Part shown: one piece after another, positions 1 through 7,892 of the stretch
Numbering within the stretch: the first letter of the stretch is position 1
How the letters are laid out: each line of letters starts with the position of its first letter
DNA from: Methanosarcina sp.
Lineage (GTDB): Archaea; Halobacteriota; Methanosarcinia; Methanosarcinales; Methanosarcinaceae
Direction of reading: 5' to 3'
DNA length: 9,534 nucleotides
Assembly (NCBI GenBank): GCA_003157235.1
Contig: PMJC01000004.1
Span: forward strand, 3,715-13,248
Position numbers and translations under genes: made by a program
Notes under the pieces: generated by a model
The model's database searches: none
What the model was told of the DNA's origin: nothing
Seen by the model: the letters and a program-made list of their open reading frames with translations, nothing else

Positions 1-804
1 TGGGAAATAAGATTTATACCCGGTTGCATCTTCAAGTTCGAAATTGCCTGAATTAATCACGGAGTCGGCATAAGCAATAGCATTAGGTTCATCATCCATA
101 TAAAGGTAAACCCGCGAAAGGAAAGCCCAGGCAGCTTCTTTGGAAGCATACTGTACTCCACGGGAACTGTTCATGAGACCAGCGGCTTTTTTAAGATCCG
201 AAATAATGAAATCGTAACATTCCTTTACAGTGGATCTTGCTTTTTGTGTGGGTTCTGTAGTTGAAGAGCGGATTATAATCCCATTAGCATCAGGATCAAT
301 AGTATATGGCTTTGAATAAAATTTTAAAAGATTGAAATGACAAAATGCACGCAGAAAATAGTTTTCACCTAACAGCTGGTTAATAGCATCCGTTTTATCT
401 GAAATATTATCAGCAATTTCAATAATAGTATTGTTGCTGTTTATAATTTTATATGAAACATACCAGAAAAAGCGGGTATTAGACTGATCCGGTGAATGAG
501 ACAGGGTAAAACTATAAAACAAAGGATCTTCGGTAACCTGTCCGCAGACAATATCATCACTTGCAAAATCACAAAGTTGAAAATACTGGCGCAGGTAATT
601 ATTATTCATATCCACGGTGCCGTTAAATTCAATATTGTCTTTGAAAAGGGCATAACATCCGTTGGTAACATTGAGCAATCCATCCTGTGTGGATGCTATT
701 GATTCTGTGCTGATGGCATCGGAGGGAGAAACATCCTTCACGCAACCGAAGCACAAAATCAACAGACCGGATAATAATAAATACTGAAATATTTTTGTCT
801 TCAT
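1..804 (-). CDS. SusD-like outer-membrane glycan-binding lipoprotein, N-terminal part (3' end outside window)
   Basis: Reading from the ATG at 804 gives 268 residues open to the window edge; SusD proteins are usually about 500-600 residues, so roughly half is present. It begins MKTKIFQYLLLSGLLIL and then Cys18-Phe-Gly-Cys21, a short signal peptide with Cys21 as the likely lipidated residue, although Cys at -3 is not a classic lipobox. SusD-type features follow: the early DGLLNVTNGCY segment (about 41-51), NNTIIEIADNI (124-134), the helix ENYFLRAFCHFNLLKFY (147-163), STVKECYDFIISDL (191-204), and the TPR-like stretch ASKEAAWAFLSRVYLY (220-235). By family knowledge, SusD caps the SusC barrel on the cell surface and delivers glycans to it. 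The 33-bp gap after susC indicates co-transcription and a receptor-lipoprotein pair. The ligand cannot be read from this half. The family call is firm; the substrate is unknown. Confidence 0.93.
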   Translation of the reverse strand, partial: MKTKIFQYLLLSGLLILCFGCVKDVSPSDAISTESIASTQDGLLNVTNGCYALFKDNIEFNGTVDMNNNYLRQYFQLCDFASDDIVCGQVTEDPLFYSFTLSHSPDQSNTRFFWYVSYKIINSNNTIIEIADNISDKTDAINQLLGENYFLRAFCHFNLLKFYSKPYTIDPDANGIIIRSSTTEPTQKARSTVKECYDFIISDLKKAAGLMNSSRGVQYASKEAAWAFLSRVYLYMDDEPNAIAYADSVINSGNFELEDATGYKSYFP

Positions 805-837
805 ACGAGTATTTTTAAAATTTTAAACTATTGGTTA

Positions 838-3800
838 TCAAAACTTAACTTCAAGTGTAAATACATACTGCTTGTTAGGCGGGTATTTGAAGTCGGAAAC
901 GCCCGGCATAACATAAGTAGAAGGCGTGATGGTTACTTCCGGGTCCTGACCCCAATAATTTGTAAAAGTAAGGAGGTTGTCACCGCTGAATATAACTGCA
1001 AGTTGCTGGAGTTTCAATTTTTTCACAATATTCGCCGGTATTTCATAGCGCAGAGTAATATTCCGAAGTTTTAAATAGCTTCCGTCTTCCAGATATCTTG
1101 AAGAGTTTTCCGTTGAGAGAGCTGATTTCTGAATGCTCGGATGAGTAGCTACATCACCGGGGGCTTTCCAGCGGCTCCAGCCATCTTTCCATTCCATAAG
1201 GTTATAGTATGGTTCGTGTCCGTCGTTATCCATGAACTTGCGTGTAAAATTATACACGTCATTCCCATACATATAGGAAAAATTCATTGAAAGAGAAATT
1301 CCTTTATATTTCAAGAATGTATTGAATCCACCCTGAAATTTTGGTAATGCATGGCCTACTTCCTGAGATGTAGCCTCAGCATATTTACTTGTCGGTGTAC
1401 GGCTTGTAACATTACCACCTGCATCTTTTTCAAGATGCTCCCATAATGGGGCGCCTGTCTGAACATCTACGCCTAACCATTTAGGCAGATTGAAAACATA
1501 CAGTTCACCATCGTTACGATAGATCTGTGAAATACCATTTAACGTCTGATATATAGGAGTGTCTATTCCCTTTAACCTGTTGGAATTGTTCCCATAGGTG
1601 ATATCAAAAGTCCATTGGAAATCTGAAGATTTAACCAGTATTGTAGATAATGTTAATTCCAGCCCGTTATTATTTACCCTGCCAACGTTTTCCCATTTCT
1701 TTTCAAAGCCTACGGAAAGTGGTTGAGCAACCTGAATCAGAAGGTCGCGGGTTATATTACGATAGAAATCAAGGTTGAAGGTTATACGGTTAAACAGGCC
1801 CAGGTCAAACCCAATATTAAATTGTTCGGTTTTCTCCCAGGTAAGATTCGGGCTTGCCAGTTGGTAAGGAACTGCGGCAGCATCGGAATTGTACTGGGTG
1901 CTCAGGCTAAATAATCCCATGTATTTATATGCTCCAATATCCTTCATTCCGGTAATGCCATAGCTTGTTCTCAGTTTCAACAGATCAACAATTTTCAGGT
2001 CTTTTAGAAAACCTTCATTGCTAATCAGCCATGCAGCAGAAACTGATGGAAAGTGAGCATTACGATTTTTCGGAGGAAAGGCTGAAGTAGCATCTATGCG
2101 GTACGAACCTGTAAAGAAATATTTGCTTTTATAATTATAGTTAAACTGCGAGATAAATGACTGCATATATGATGCGTCTTTATAACCGTGAATAAGCAAC
2201 TCCTTGGAGGCGACTGCCGGTACTGAAAAACCTTCAGGTAATCCTTTGCCTTCAGCTCCCAGAGATTCGAAATGATCTTGCTGCCCTTCAAAACCGACAA
2301 GGCCGCTAAAGGAATGGATCTTACCATCAAAATTGAATTTAAGGAGCTCTGTAGAAATCCCTCCATAATCTAATCCGCTTGATTCGCTAATGTATCCTTT
2401 TCCGTAATATGTTCCGGCAGCAAGTTTTGATACAAAATCATGCGATTTAGTGATGGAGGCGCTTAATCGATTCGATGAACTGAAACTTAACCAATTAGTA
2501 ATTTTGTAATCAAAAACCAGATCATAATTTACATCAAAACCCTTGTATTCGTGGTTTGAGTTTTTGATGGTATGCAAAGGGTTAATCTTATCTCTTGACC
2601 ACCACGAAGTTGAAGTGCCATCAACAAAGAGCGGATTACCTGAAGAATCATACGGATTATCCCATGGAAGAGACAAATAGGAGTAATACATGTCCATGTA
2701 GTCGTAGCTTGTTCCATCATAAGCGCTAATATTAAAATTATTATCAAGACGTATCTTATCAGAGAACTGGTTTGTATGATTGGCATGCAGGTTTAGTTTT
2801 TTGTACCCGGTGTTGATTAAAGTTCCTCCTTCATCAAAAAATGAACCTCCGATATAGTATGACGATTTATCATTTGCTTTGCGTGCCGAGAGGTAGTAAT
2901 TCTGAACCAGAGCCGGTTGAAACATTTTTCCTTCCCAGTTAAAATTTCGTGTGCGTAGTTCGCGTGGTCTTTCGGAATAAAATTTAAGAATATCGATCTT
3001 CCCGGAGGCATAGTCGCGATACAGTTCTTTTTGCGCATCATATAACTCAGAGCCGCTCATCATTGTTAAATGACCCTGATCAGCAACGCGCTGGCCTAAA
3101 GTTGCCTTAAATTCAAACTGGGTAGCCTGGGATTTTCCTTTTTTTGTTGTAATAATAATAACACCGCCGTTTGCCTGAGAGCCGTACATTCCTGTTGCAC
3201 CGGCGTCTTTAAGAACCGTTATCGTTTCAACATCGTTAGCGTCATAATTTCCTCCGATAATGCCATCAACAACATATAATGGGCCTTGTGGTGCACTGAC
3301 TGAGGCTATTCCGCGAATACGTACTTCAGCTTCCTGTCCCGGGGCACCGCTACTGTTAACAATCTCCACGCCGGCAACTTTGCCCTGGAGCATGTTAGCA
3401 ACATTGGGAGTTGTAACGTCAGCCATTTTCTCCGCTGTAACAATGCTTACCGCACTGGCTATTTCGCTGCGTTTCTTTTGACTATAGCCCATTACAACTA
3501 TCTCTTCGAGATTAATATCTTCCTGGGCTAAGGCAATATCAATATTTGTTTTATTACCAACTTCTATTTCCTGAGTTTTAAATCCAACAAACTTGAATAC
3601 AAGGATTTCTTTTGATGATGAAACATCAATTTTATAATTCCCATCAATATCTGTGAGGGCAGCTTTATAAGTTCCCTTAACAGATACGGTAGTTCCGGGC
3701 AGCGTCTGATTATTTTTAGAATCGATAACCCGCCCTCTAACGGTTGTCTGAGCAACCAATGGCATGAATGATCCGGTAAAGATCAATAATAATGCCAATA

Positions 3801-3846
3801 TTAGGTTTTTTAGTGCAGTGTTTTTCATAGGCTTAGTTAATTTCAT
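838..3846 (-). CDS. SusC-like TonB-dependent outer-membrane receptor
   Basis: This is a 1002-residue protein, the normal size for SusC/RagA receptors, which import oligosaccharides across the outer membrane using TonB-ExbBD energy. A signal peptide covers about residues 1-32, with predicted cleavage after LVA before Gln33. A carboxypeptidase-regulatory-like beta domain spans about 35-107 (VRGRVIDSKNNQTLPGTTV). A TonB-box-like EEIVVMGY lies at 114-121 and the plug at about 125-240. The plug carries the SusC signatures GPLYVVDG (188-195) and LKDAGATGMYGSQANGGVI (212-230). The rest is an aromatic-rich beta barrel ending in FTLEVKF, with a C-terminal Phe typical of outer-membrane barrels. Met7 (3828) is a possible alternative start, but Met1 gives a good positively charged n-region. 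No frameshift is seen. It sits 57 bp after the GH36-like gene and 33 bp before susD. Substrate is inferred only from the neighbouring hydrolase. Confidence 0.96.
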   Translation of the reverse strand: MKLTKPMKNTALKNLILALLLIFTGSFMPLVAQTTVRGRVIDSKNNQTLPGTTVSVKGTYKAALTDIDGNYKIDVSSSKEILVFKFVGFKTQEIEVGNKTNIDIALAQEDINLEEIVVMGYSQKKRSEIASAVSIVTAEKMADVTTPNVANMLQGKVAGVEIVNSSGAPGQEAEVRIRGIASVSAPQGPLYVVDGIIGGNYDANDVETITVLKDAGATGMYGSQANGGVIIITTKKGKSQATQFEFKATLGQRVADQGHLTMMSGSELYDAQKELYRDYASGKIDILKFYSERPRELRTRNFNWEGKMFQPALVQNYYLSARKANDKSSYYIGGSFFDEGGTLINTGYKKLNLHANHTNQFSDKIRLDNNFNISAYDGTSYDYMDMYYSYLSLPWDNPYDSSGNPLFVDGTSTSWWSRDKINPLHTIKNSNHEYKGFDVNYDLVFDYKITNWLSFSSSNRLSASITKSHDFVSKLAAGTYYGKGYISESSGLDYGGISTELLKFNFDGKIHSFSGLVGFEGQQDHFESLGAEGKGLPEGFSVPAVASKELLIHGYKDASYMQSFISQFNYNYKSKYFFTGSYRIDATSAFPPKNRNAHFPSVSAAWLISNEGFLKDLKIVDLLKLRTSYGITGMKDIGAYKYMGLFSLSTQYNSDAAAVPYQLASPNLTWEKTEQFNIGFDLGLFNRITFNLDFYRNITRDLLIQVAQPLSVGFEKKWENVGRVNNNGLELTLSTILVKSSDFQWTFDITYGNNSNRLKGIDTPIYQTLNGISQIYRNDGELYVFNLPKWLGVDVQTGAPLWEHLEKDAGGNVTSRTPTSKYAEATSQEVGHALPKFQGGFNTFLKYKGISLSMNFSYMYGNDVYNFTRKFMDNDGHEPYYNLMEWKDGWSRWKAPGDVATHPSIQKSALSTENSSRYLEDGSYLKLRNITLRYEIPANIVKKLKLQQLAVIFSGDNLLTFTNYWGQDPEVTITPSTYVMPGVSDFKYPPNKQYVFTLEVKF

Positions 3847-3903
3847 TTAGCGATAGTTTGGTTAGATCGTTTTATCTTGTAATATTCTTTTCTGATTGAA
3901 ATG

Positions 3904-5979
3904 TTATTTATTTGCAGGATATGCCATTAGTAGCAGGAATTTGTTAAATGATGCTTCTATCTCAGGTTTGTCTGCCATTACTGTTCCATAATCTTTGTTA
4001 TTATAGTAGTCGTACAGCATATATTCTTTTTGAGTCAAACCTTTTAGTGTCAACCTGCCATTCCAATTGTCAGCGTAAAATGCATAGTAAAGAGTATCCC
4101 CTTTCTGTATTACATGGGTCTCGGGTTTGTCATAACCTATATCATATAGGTCCCCACGGTAATTTCCCGTTGAGAGCATTGTTTGGTTATAAATGGTTAT
4201 CCATTTTTTCCAAAGAGTTTCTTGTTCGGGTGTAAGTACAAAATGTCCTTCTGTGACAAATAGGTTATCCGAAGGCCAGGTGAACTTTGAGCCAGGCACA
4301 CCACCCACACCAATTGTACTTGCAAAATTTTCAATGCTATTACTACGTTCCGCGTGATCACCAAAATATGCCGTTTGCGGTGCAATAGCTTTAAATGTTT
4401 TACCTTTTGAACGTATCTGTTTGCTCCCTTCCGGATCTGAAGCCACAAACTGGTTTGTATAGGGGATGTTATAAAAAGACATTGCATCGCCGCATGGACA
4501 CAGTTCAATTATAGAATGAGGCTTTAGTTGTCGCGCTGTCTGATAAATAACCTTAAAGAAAGCCGGCATTCCTTCAGGTGCGTCCTGTGGGTTGCTAAGA
4601 TGATGTTGCGGGTTATAGTCAGGCATGCATGCGTTCAGATGTTGTCCGTCAAGCTTTAATCCATCATAATTCCATTTGCCTAAAAACATTTGAATAGTTT
4701 CCCTGGTATGGTCAATTGTGCCTTTATACACTGGCGACATATAGTAACTATCCCACCATGTGATGTATTCAGGCACTCCGTATTGATCCTGGATGATAAT
4801 TTCAGGGTGACTGGCAAACAGGTTGCTCTGAGGAGCAACAGCCAGTGGCGCCCACCATATCTGAGCTTTCAGTCCGTATGAATGAATCTTGTCTACTAAA
4901 CTACGCATCTGGTCATCGCCACCAGGGAAAGTTTTGGTATTTACATCCCAGTCACCATCAGCCTTCTGGAATCCGTCATCTATTCCTACCCATTTAAAGC
5001 CAATATCCTTCACTTTCTCAAGTGTCCCCAGTACTTCAGCAATAGTAAATTTTCGTTCATAACCCCAGGCACACCATATGGGCTCGAACGCGGCGGGTTC
5101 AGCTTCAGGCATTACAATTCCCTTTTTCTGCATGAACTGACTGAAATGGCGTAAAGTGCTAAAATAATCGCCATGATGAAGGCTGATAAAGGTGCCAAAA
5201 GTATTCAGCGTATCTCCCTGATGCAAAATATGAACATTTGAAAATTCATATTCAACAGATATATTGGCTGTTGTAGCGTTTTCCTTCATTTCCACCGGAA
5301 GGGAGACTATTTTGGGAACCATCTCCGTATGCCCGACAGCTATTCCACCATCTTTTCGCCAGATATCAATTACCGGAATTCCTCCTCCATAATCCGAACT
5401 GTTCATCCCAAGAAAGTTCTTCTGAAAAAAGCCAGCTTTTACAGGAAGTATCCAATCCTTCCGTTCAGAACTGGAACTTCCCTGAAACGACCAGAAATCG
5501 GGAGTGTCATTTTGGGTATTTATCGATAGTGCGTTATTTACCCATTTTTTTACCACTATATCTTTTATACCGGAATTGATATACCGGACTTTATAAAATG
5601 CCCAATCAGAGAAATTATCGTAAACAGTTATGCTTACATTTTTCATGACCGTTTCCTGATAGCCAAAGCTCCTGCCAGAGAAAACCCAGTTTGTACCTTT
5701 GCCAACTCTATCCGAAAAAAATGTTTTTTTCCTATCGGAGAGTTTAAAATTCTGAACTGTATTATTCCCTGTAACCAGAAATTCAGTATTCTGGAAGTCA
5801 TCCATTAATGCTTTTTTTCCCTCTCCGGCAAACGAAATACGGGTTTGCATACGGGCATTAACCTCTAACATAAGCTTCCCATTCTCAATAACCGTAGTAC
5901 TCCGTTCGCATGCCGAAAGCAACAATGCGAAACTTAAACCGGGGAGAATTATGTTGATGAAATTATTTTTCATTCTCAT
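3904..5979 (-). CDS. GH36-like (clan GH-D) alpha-galactosidase-type glycoside hydrolase, lipoprotein
   Basis: The product has 691 residues. A type II signal peptide ends in LLSAC, so Cys24 is the likely lipid anchor and the enzyme is probably membrane-attached outside the cytoplasm. Residues about 25-290 form a beta-rich N-terminal domain like the GH36 super-sandwich. A TIM barrel follows from about 300, with strands VGIDDGFQ (331-338), GDWDVNTKTFPGG (342-354), GLKAQIWWAP (369-378) and GLKLDG (440-445). By alignment from memory with GH36 enzymes, Asp444 of KLD is the nucleophile and Asp515 of ASDPEGS is the acid/base; they are 71 residues apart, compatible with the family. A small C-terminal beta domain covers about 610-691. 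The usual GH36 WFEPE is WWAPL here, and the Cys-Gly motif is CPCG (494-497), so this is a divergent subgroup. It probably removes alpha-galactosyl or related alpha-linked sugars, but specificity is uncertain. The start overlaps the upstream gene by 17 bp; Met3 (5973) is an alternative start. Confidence 0.82.
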   Translation of the reverse strand: MRMKNNFINIILPGLSFALLLSACERSTTVIENGKLMLEVNARMQTRISFAGEGKKALMDDFQNTEFLVTGNNTVQNFKLSDRKKTFFSDRVGKGTNWVFSGRSFGYQETVMKNVSITVYDNFSDWAFYKVRYINSGIKDIVVKKWVNNALSINTQNDTPDFWSFQGSSSSERKDWILPVKAGFFQKNFLGMNSSDYGGGIPVIDIWRKDGGIAVGHTEMVPKIVSLPVEMKENATTANISVEYEFSNVHILHQGDTLNTFGTFISLHHGDYFSTLRHFSQFMQKKGIVMPEAEPAAFEPIWCAWGYERKFTIAEVLGTLEKVKDIGFKWVGIDDGFQKADGDWDVNTKTFPGGDDQMRSLVDKIHSYGLKAQIWWAPLAVAPQSNLFASHPEIIIQDQYGVPEYITWWDSYYMSPVYKGTIDHTRETIQMFLGKWNYDGLKLDGQHLNACMPDYNPQHHLSNPQDAPEGMPAFFKVIYQTARQLKPHSIIELCPCGDAMSFYNIPYTNQFVASDPEGSKQIRSKGKTFKAIAPQTAYFGDHAERSNSIENFASTIGVGGVPGSKFTWPSDNLFVTEGHFVLTPEQETLWKKWITIYNQTMLSTGNYRGDLYDIGYDKPETHVIQKGDTLYYAFYADNWNGRLTLKGLTQKEYMLYDYYNNKDYGTVMADKPEIEASFNKFLLLMAYPANK

Positions 5980-7057
5980 ATTTCTGGATTTTTAAGGCAT
6001 TCTGCCAGTATAGCTTTTTCAATATTCTGTCATTCAGATTGAATCCGTTTAATGACCAGTGATAATTAAATGACTCCATTTCATAGAAATGTTCATCGCT
6101 TGATTCCAGTATCCGGAAAGTAACCTGATACATGTGCTTATCCATTCCCATATCAGTCCCATAGATAAGCCTATTCTGAAATCGTTTATAAAAACCGGCC
6201 ATATAACGAGGAATAGTTGCAGTTTCGGCATAGCGGGCAGCAATATCCATATAGAGGTTAGGATATTTATCAAGTAACCGTGCAGCTTCGTCAAGATTGG
6301 TGCAAAGATTTGCAAAATGACAGGCAATAAACAATGTTTTAGGATTATCTCGAACAGCATTTTCGAGCGATTGTATTAATTGTTCATGATTTAATTTATC
6401 AGGGGTAACATTAACATGCCAATCGCCGGCATTCAATAAGCCATCGTTGGTCGAGTCCGCAGGTTCATACATCCAGTAATCTTCGGCTACATGTATATTA
6501 ACAGCCATATGCAATTCGGCACACTTCATAAGAAGCATTTTCATACGAGGGTCATCAATATGAAGACCATAGCCGGGTACAGGCTTTGAATAAAGTTCAC
6601 CAGCGCCCTTATCACCAAGTTCACCAACGCCCATTGCTCCCATCTCATGACAGCGTTCCAGCTCTTTTACAGCTGCAGGGCCAAAATCAGGCTTGTCATA
6701 ACCCGTATAATCAAAACCACACCACAGTTCAAAGCGGTCTTTGTATTTTGAGTAGGCATTTACTAATGAATCAAACCGTGCTCCTGTAGAAAAAGTGAGA
6801 ATTATTGTCTTTTTAATGCCCATTTCATCCATAGTCTTTACCCAGCTGTCTATTTCTTTTGAACTCGATGCATAAGGATGAGAATGCATATCAATTACAG
6901 GAAATTTTGCATGTTCAGGAATGGTAACCGGAATATGATAAATGGATTTTGGTTTGTAATTCTTTAGTAATAAATGATTTATGTCGTCCTGACTGAATGA
7001 ATTCAGACTAGCAGCACATACTACAAATAATATTATTGGAATAGATTTCTTAATCAT
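5963..7057 (-). CDS. Exported metal-dependent hydrolase, amidohydrolase-2 family
   Basis: A TIM-barrel amidohydrolase of about 364 residues with a Sec signal peptide (MIKKSIPIILFVVCAASLNSF, mature near SQDD), so probably periplasmic. Residues are numbered from the GTG at 7060. The metal ligands expected for the superfamily are visible: His59-x-His61 in DMHSHP, His190 in VNIHVAED, His248 in ACHFANL, and Asp303 in IYGTDMG. Glu147 in GVGELGD resembles the GEIGLD strand of TatD-like enzymes. Relatives include sugar lactonases and decarboxylases, so the bond attacked here is unknown; a lactone or ester on an imported sugar is only a guess. It is unlike cytoplasmic NagA/AgaA deacetylases in having an export signal and a different motif layout. 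I chose the ATG at 7057; a GTG directly before it (7060) would add one residue. The aldolase stop is 5 bp upstream, and the 3' end overlaps the GH36-like start, indicating tight operon coupling. Confidence 0.85.
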   Translation of the reverse strand: MIKKSIPIILFVVCAASLNSFSQDDINHLLLKNYKPKSIYHIPVTIPEHAKFPVIDMHSHPYASSSKEIDSWVKTMDEMGIKKTIILTFSTGARFDSLVNAYSKYKDRFELWCGFDYTGYDKPDFGPAAVKELERCHEMGAMGVGELGDKGAGELYSKPVPGYGLHIDDPRMKMLLMKCAELHMAVNIHVAEDYWMYEPADSTNDGLLNAGDWHVNVTPDKLNHEQLIQSLENAVRDNPKTLFIACHFANLCTNLDEAARLLDKYPNLYMDIAARYAETATIPRYMAGFYKRFQNRLIYGTDMGMDKHMYQVTFRILESSDEHFYEMESFNYHWSLNGFNLNDRILKKLYWQNALKIQKYENEK

Positions 7058-7062
7058 CACAA

Positions 7063-7887
7063 TCAGCCGTTAATAGTTTTAATTTTTTTCCTTATTAATT
7101 CTACAACACAGGCAGTAGCTTTCGGAAAAACAATGCGAAGGTCAATTTCATCAGAATTGTTCAACTCATGTTTTAGCTGTTTCATAAAGGTGTTCTTGAT
7201 TTCTGTTGCAAGGTTTATCTTTGTTACACCCCTGGCAATGGCCTGCTGTAATGAAAGATCCGGAACACCTGAGCAACCATGAAGAACCAGTGGAATGTTT
7301 ACTGTGTGATTGATTTCGTCAAGTAAATCAATTTCTATTTTAGGTTCTTCTTTATAGAAACCATGTGCTGTTCCGACAGCGACAGCCAATGCGTTTATTC
7401 CCGTAGCATCAACAAATTGTTTTGCCTCTTTAGGCTGGGTAAACCCTGTTTTTCCCTGGCTCTGATTCAGTTTAGCAACGTATCCCAGTTCTGCTTCCAC
7501 GTTAGCGCCATAGCTTTGTGCCCTTTTTACCACTTCGGCAGTAATTTTAATATTCTCGTCAAATGGTTTCTCACTCGCATCGATCATAACCGACTGGAAG
7601 CCGGTATCGAGACATTTCTGAACCAGATCTATATTTGCCCCATGATCAAGATGCACCCAGGCTTCCACATCAAAATCAGCAATTGCCTGATAGGCCATCT
7701 TTGCAGCCATCTCCAGTCTCATATATTTTAATGAGCTCTCAGACAGCTGTAAAATGATCGGATTGTTTTCTTCTTTAGCAGCCTGCATAATACCATAAAG
7801 CGTTTCGAGATTGTAGAAATTAGCTGCTAAAATTGCTCTTTTATGCTGATGAAGCTCTATGAGTTCATTTTGAAGTTTCATATCCAT
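7063..7887 (-). CDS. Class II ketose-bisphosphate aldolase, GatY/KbaY/FBA-like, with unusual active-site loop
   Basis: The product has 274 residues, normal for GatY/KbaY-type aldolases. These use zinc to split a ketose-1,6-bisphosphate into dihydroxyacetone phosphate and glyceraldehyde 3-phosphate in the cytoplasm. Visible motifs are HLDHG (79-83), with catalytic Asp81 and zinc His82; VEAELG (130-135); GTAHGFY (172-178), with zinc His175; LHGCSGVPD (202-210), with zinc His203; and KINLATE (223-229), with the phosphate/substrate Asn225. The C-terminal half (about 151-230) closely resembles E. coli GatY from memory. The oddity is the loop after ELG: GatY-type enzymes have Gly-Gly-x-Glu-Asp there, whereas this protein has YVAKLNQSQGKTGF (136-149), shorter and without the acidic pair. 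It follows the kinase by 5 bp and shares an operon with a GatZ-like protein, which favours tagatose- over fructose-bisphosphate. The exact substrate is open. Confidence 0.9.
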   Translation of the reverse strand: MDMKLQNELIELHQHKRAILAANFYNLETLYGIMQAAKEENNPIILQLSESSLKYMRLEMAAKMAYQAIADFDVEAWVHLDHGANIDLVQKCLDTGFQSVMIDASEKPFDENIKITAEVVKRAQSYGANVEAELGYVAKLNQSQGKTGFTQPKEAKQFVDATGINALAVAVGTAHGFYKEEPKIEIDLLDEINHTVNIPLVLHGCSGVPDLSLQQAIARGVTKINLATEIKNTFMKQLKHELNNSDEIDLRIVFPKATACVVELIRKKIKTING

Positions 7888-7892
7888 AAAAT

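Noticed and set aside
814..827. Perfect 14-bp AT palindrome (TTTAAAATTTTAAA) in the gap between susC and susD
   Set aside because: It consists only of A/T in an AT-rich spacer and is likely by chance. It has no GC stem for a terminator and no operator resemblance I can support.
3847..3903. Possible promoter or hairpin in the gap before susC
   Set aside because: No TTTG/TAnnTTTG pair is present on the minus strand. The only inverted repeat seen (CGAT...ATCG) has a 4-bp stem, too weak to call.
5963..7057. Reading the amidohydrolase as an N-acetylgalactosamine-6-phosphate deacetylase (AgaA), which would make the operon a GalNAc pathway
   Set aside because: The protein has an export signal and amidohydrolase-2 motif spacing rather than the NagA/AgaA pattern, and no AgaS-type isomerase is present in the window.
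5963..7057. Lipoprotein signal at Cys15 of the amidohydrolase
   Set aside because: The residues before Cys15 (Phe-Val-Val) do not form a lipobox, and the hydrophobic stretch continues to a plausible signal peptidase I site near SFSQ.
7363..7731. 122-residue open frame on the plus strand
   Set aside because: It lies wholly inside the well-supported aldolase gene on the opposite strand and has no recognisable domain. The other plus-strand and overlapping minus-strand frames under 130 residues are shadows of the same sort.
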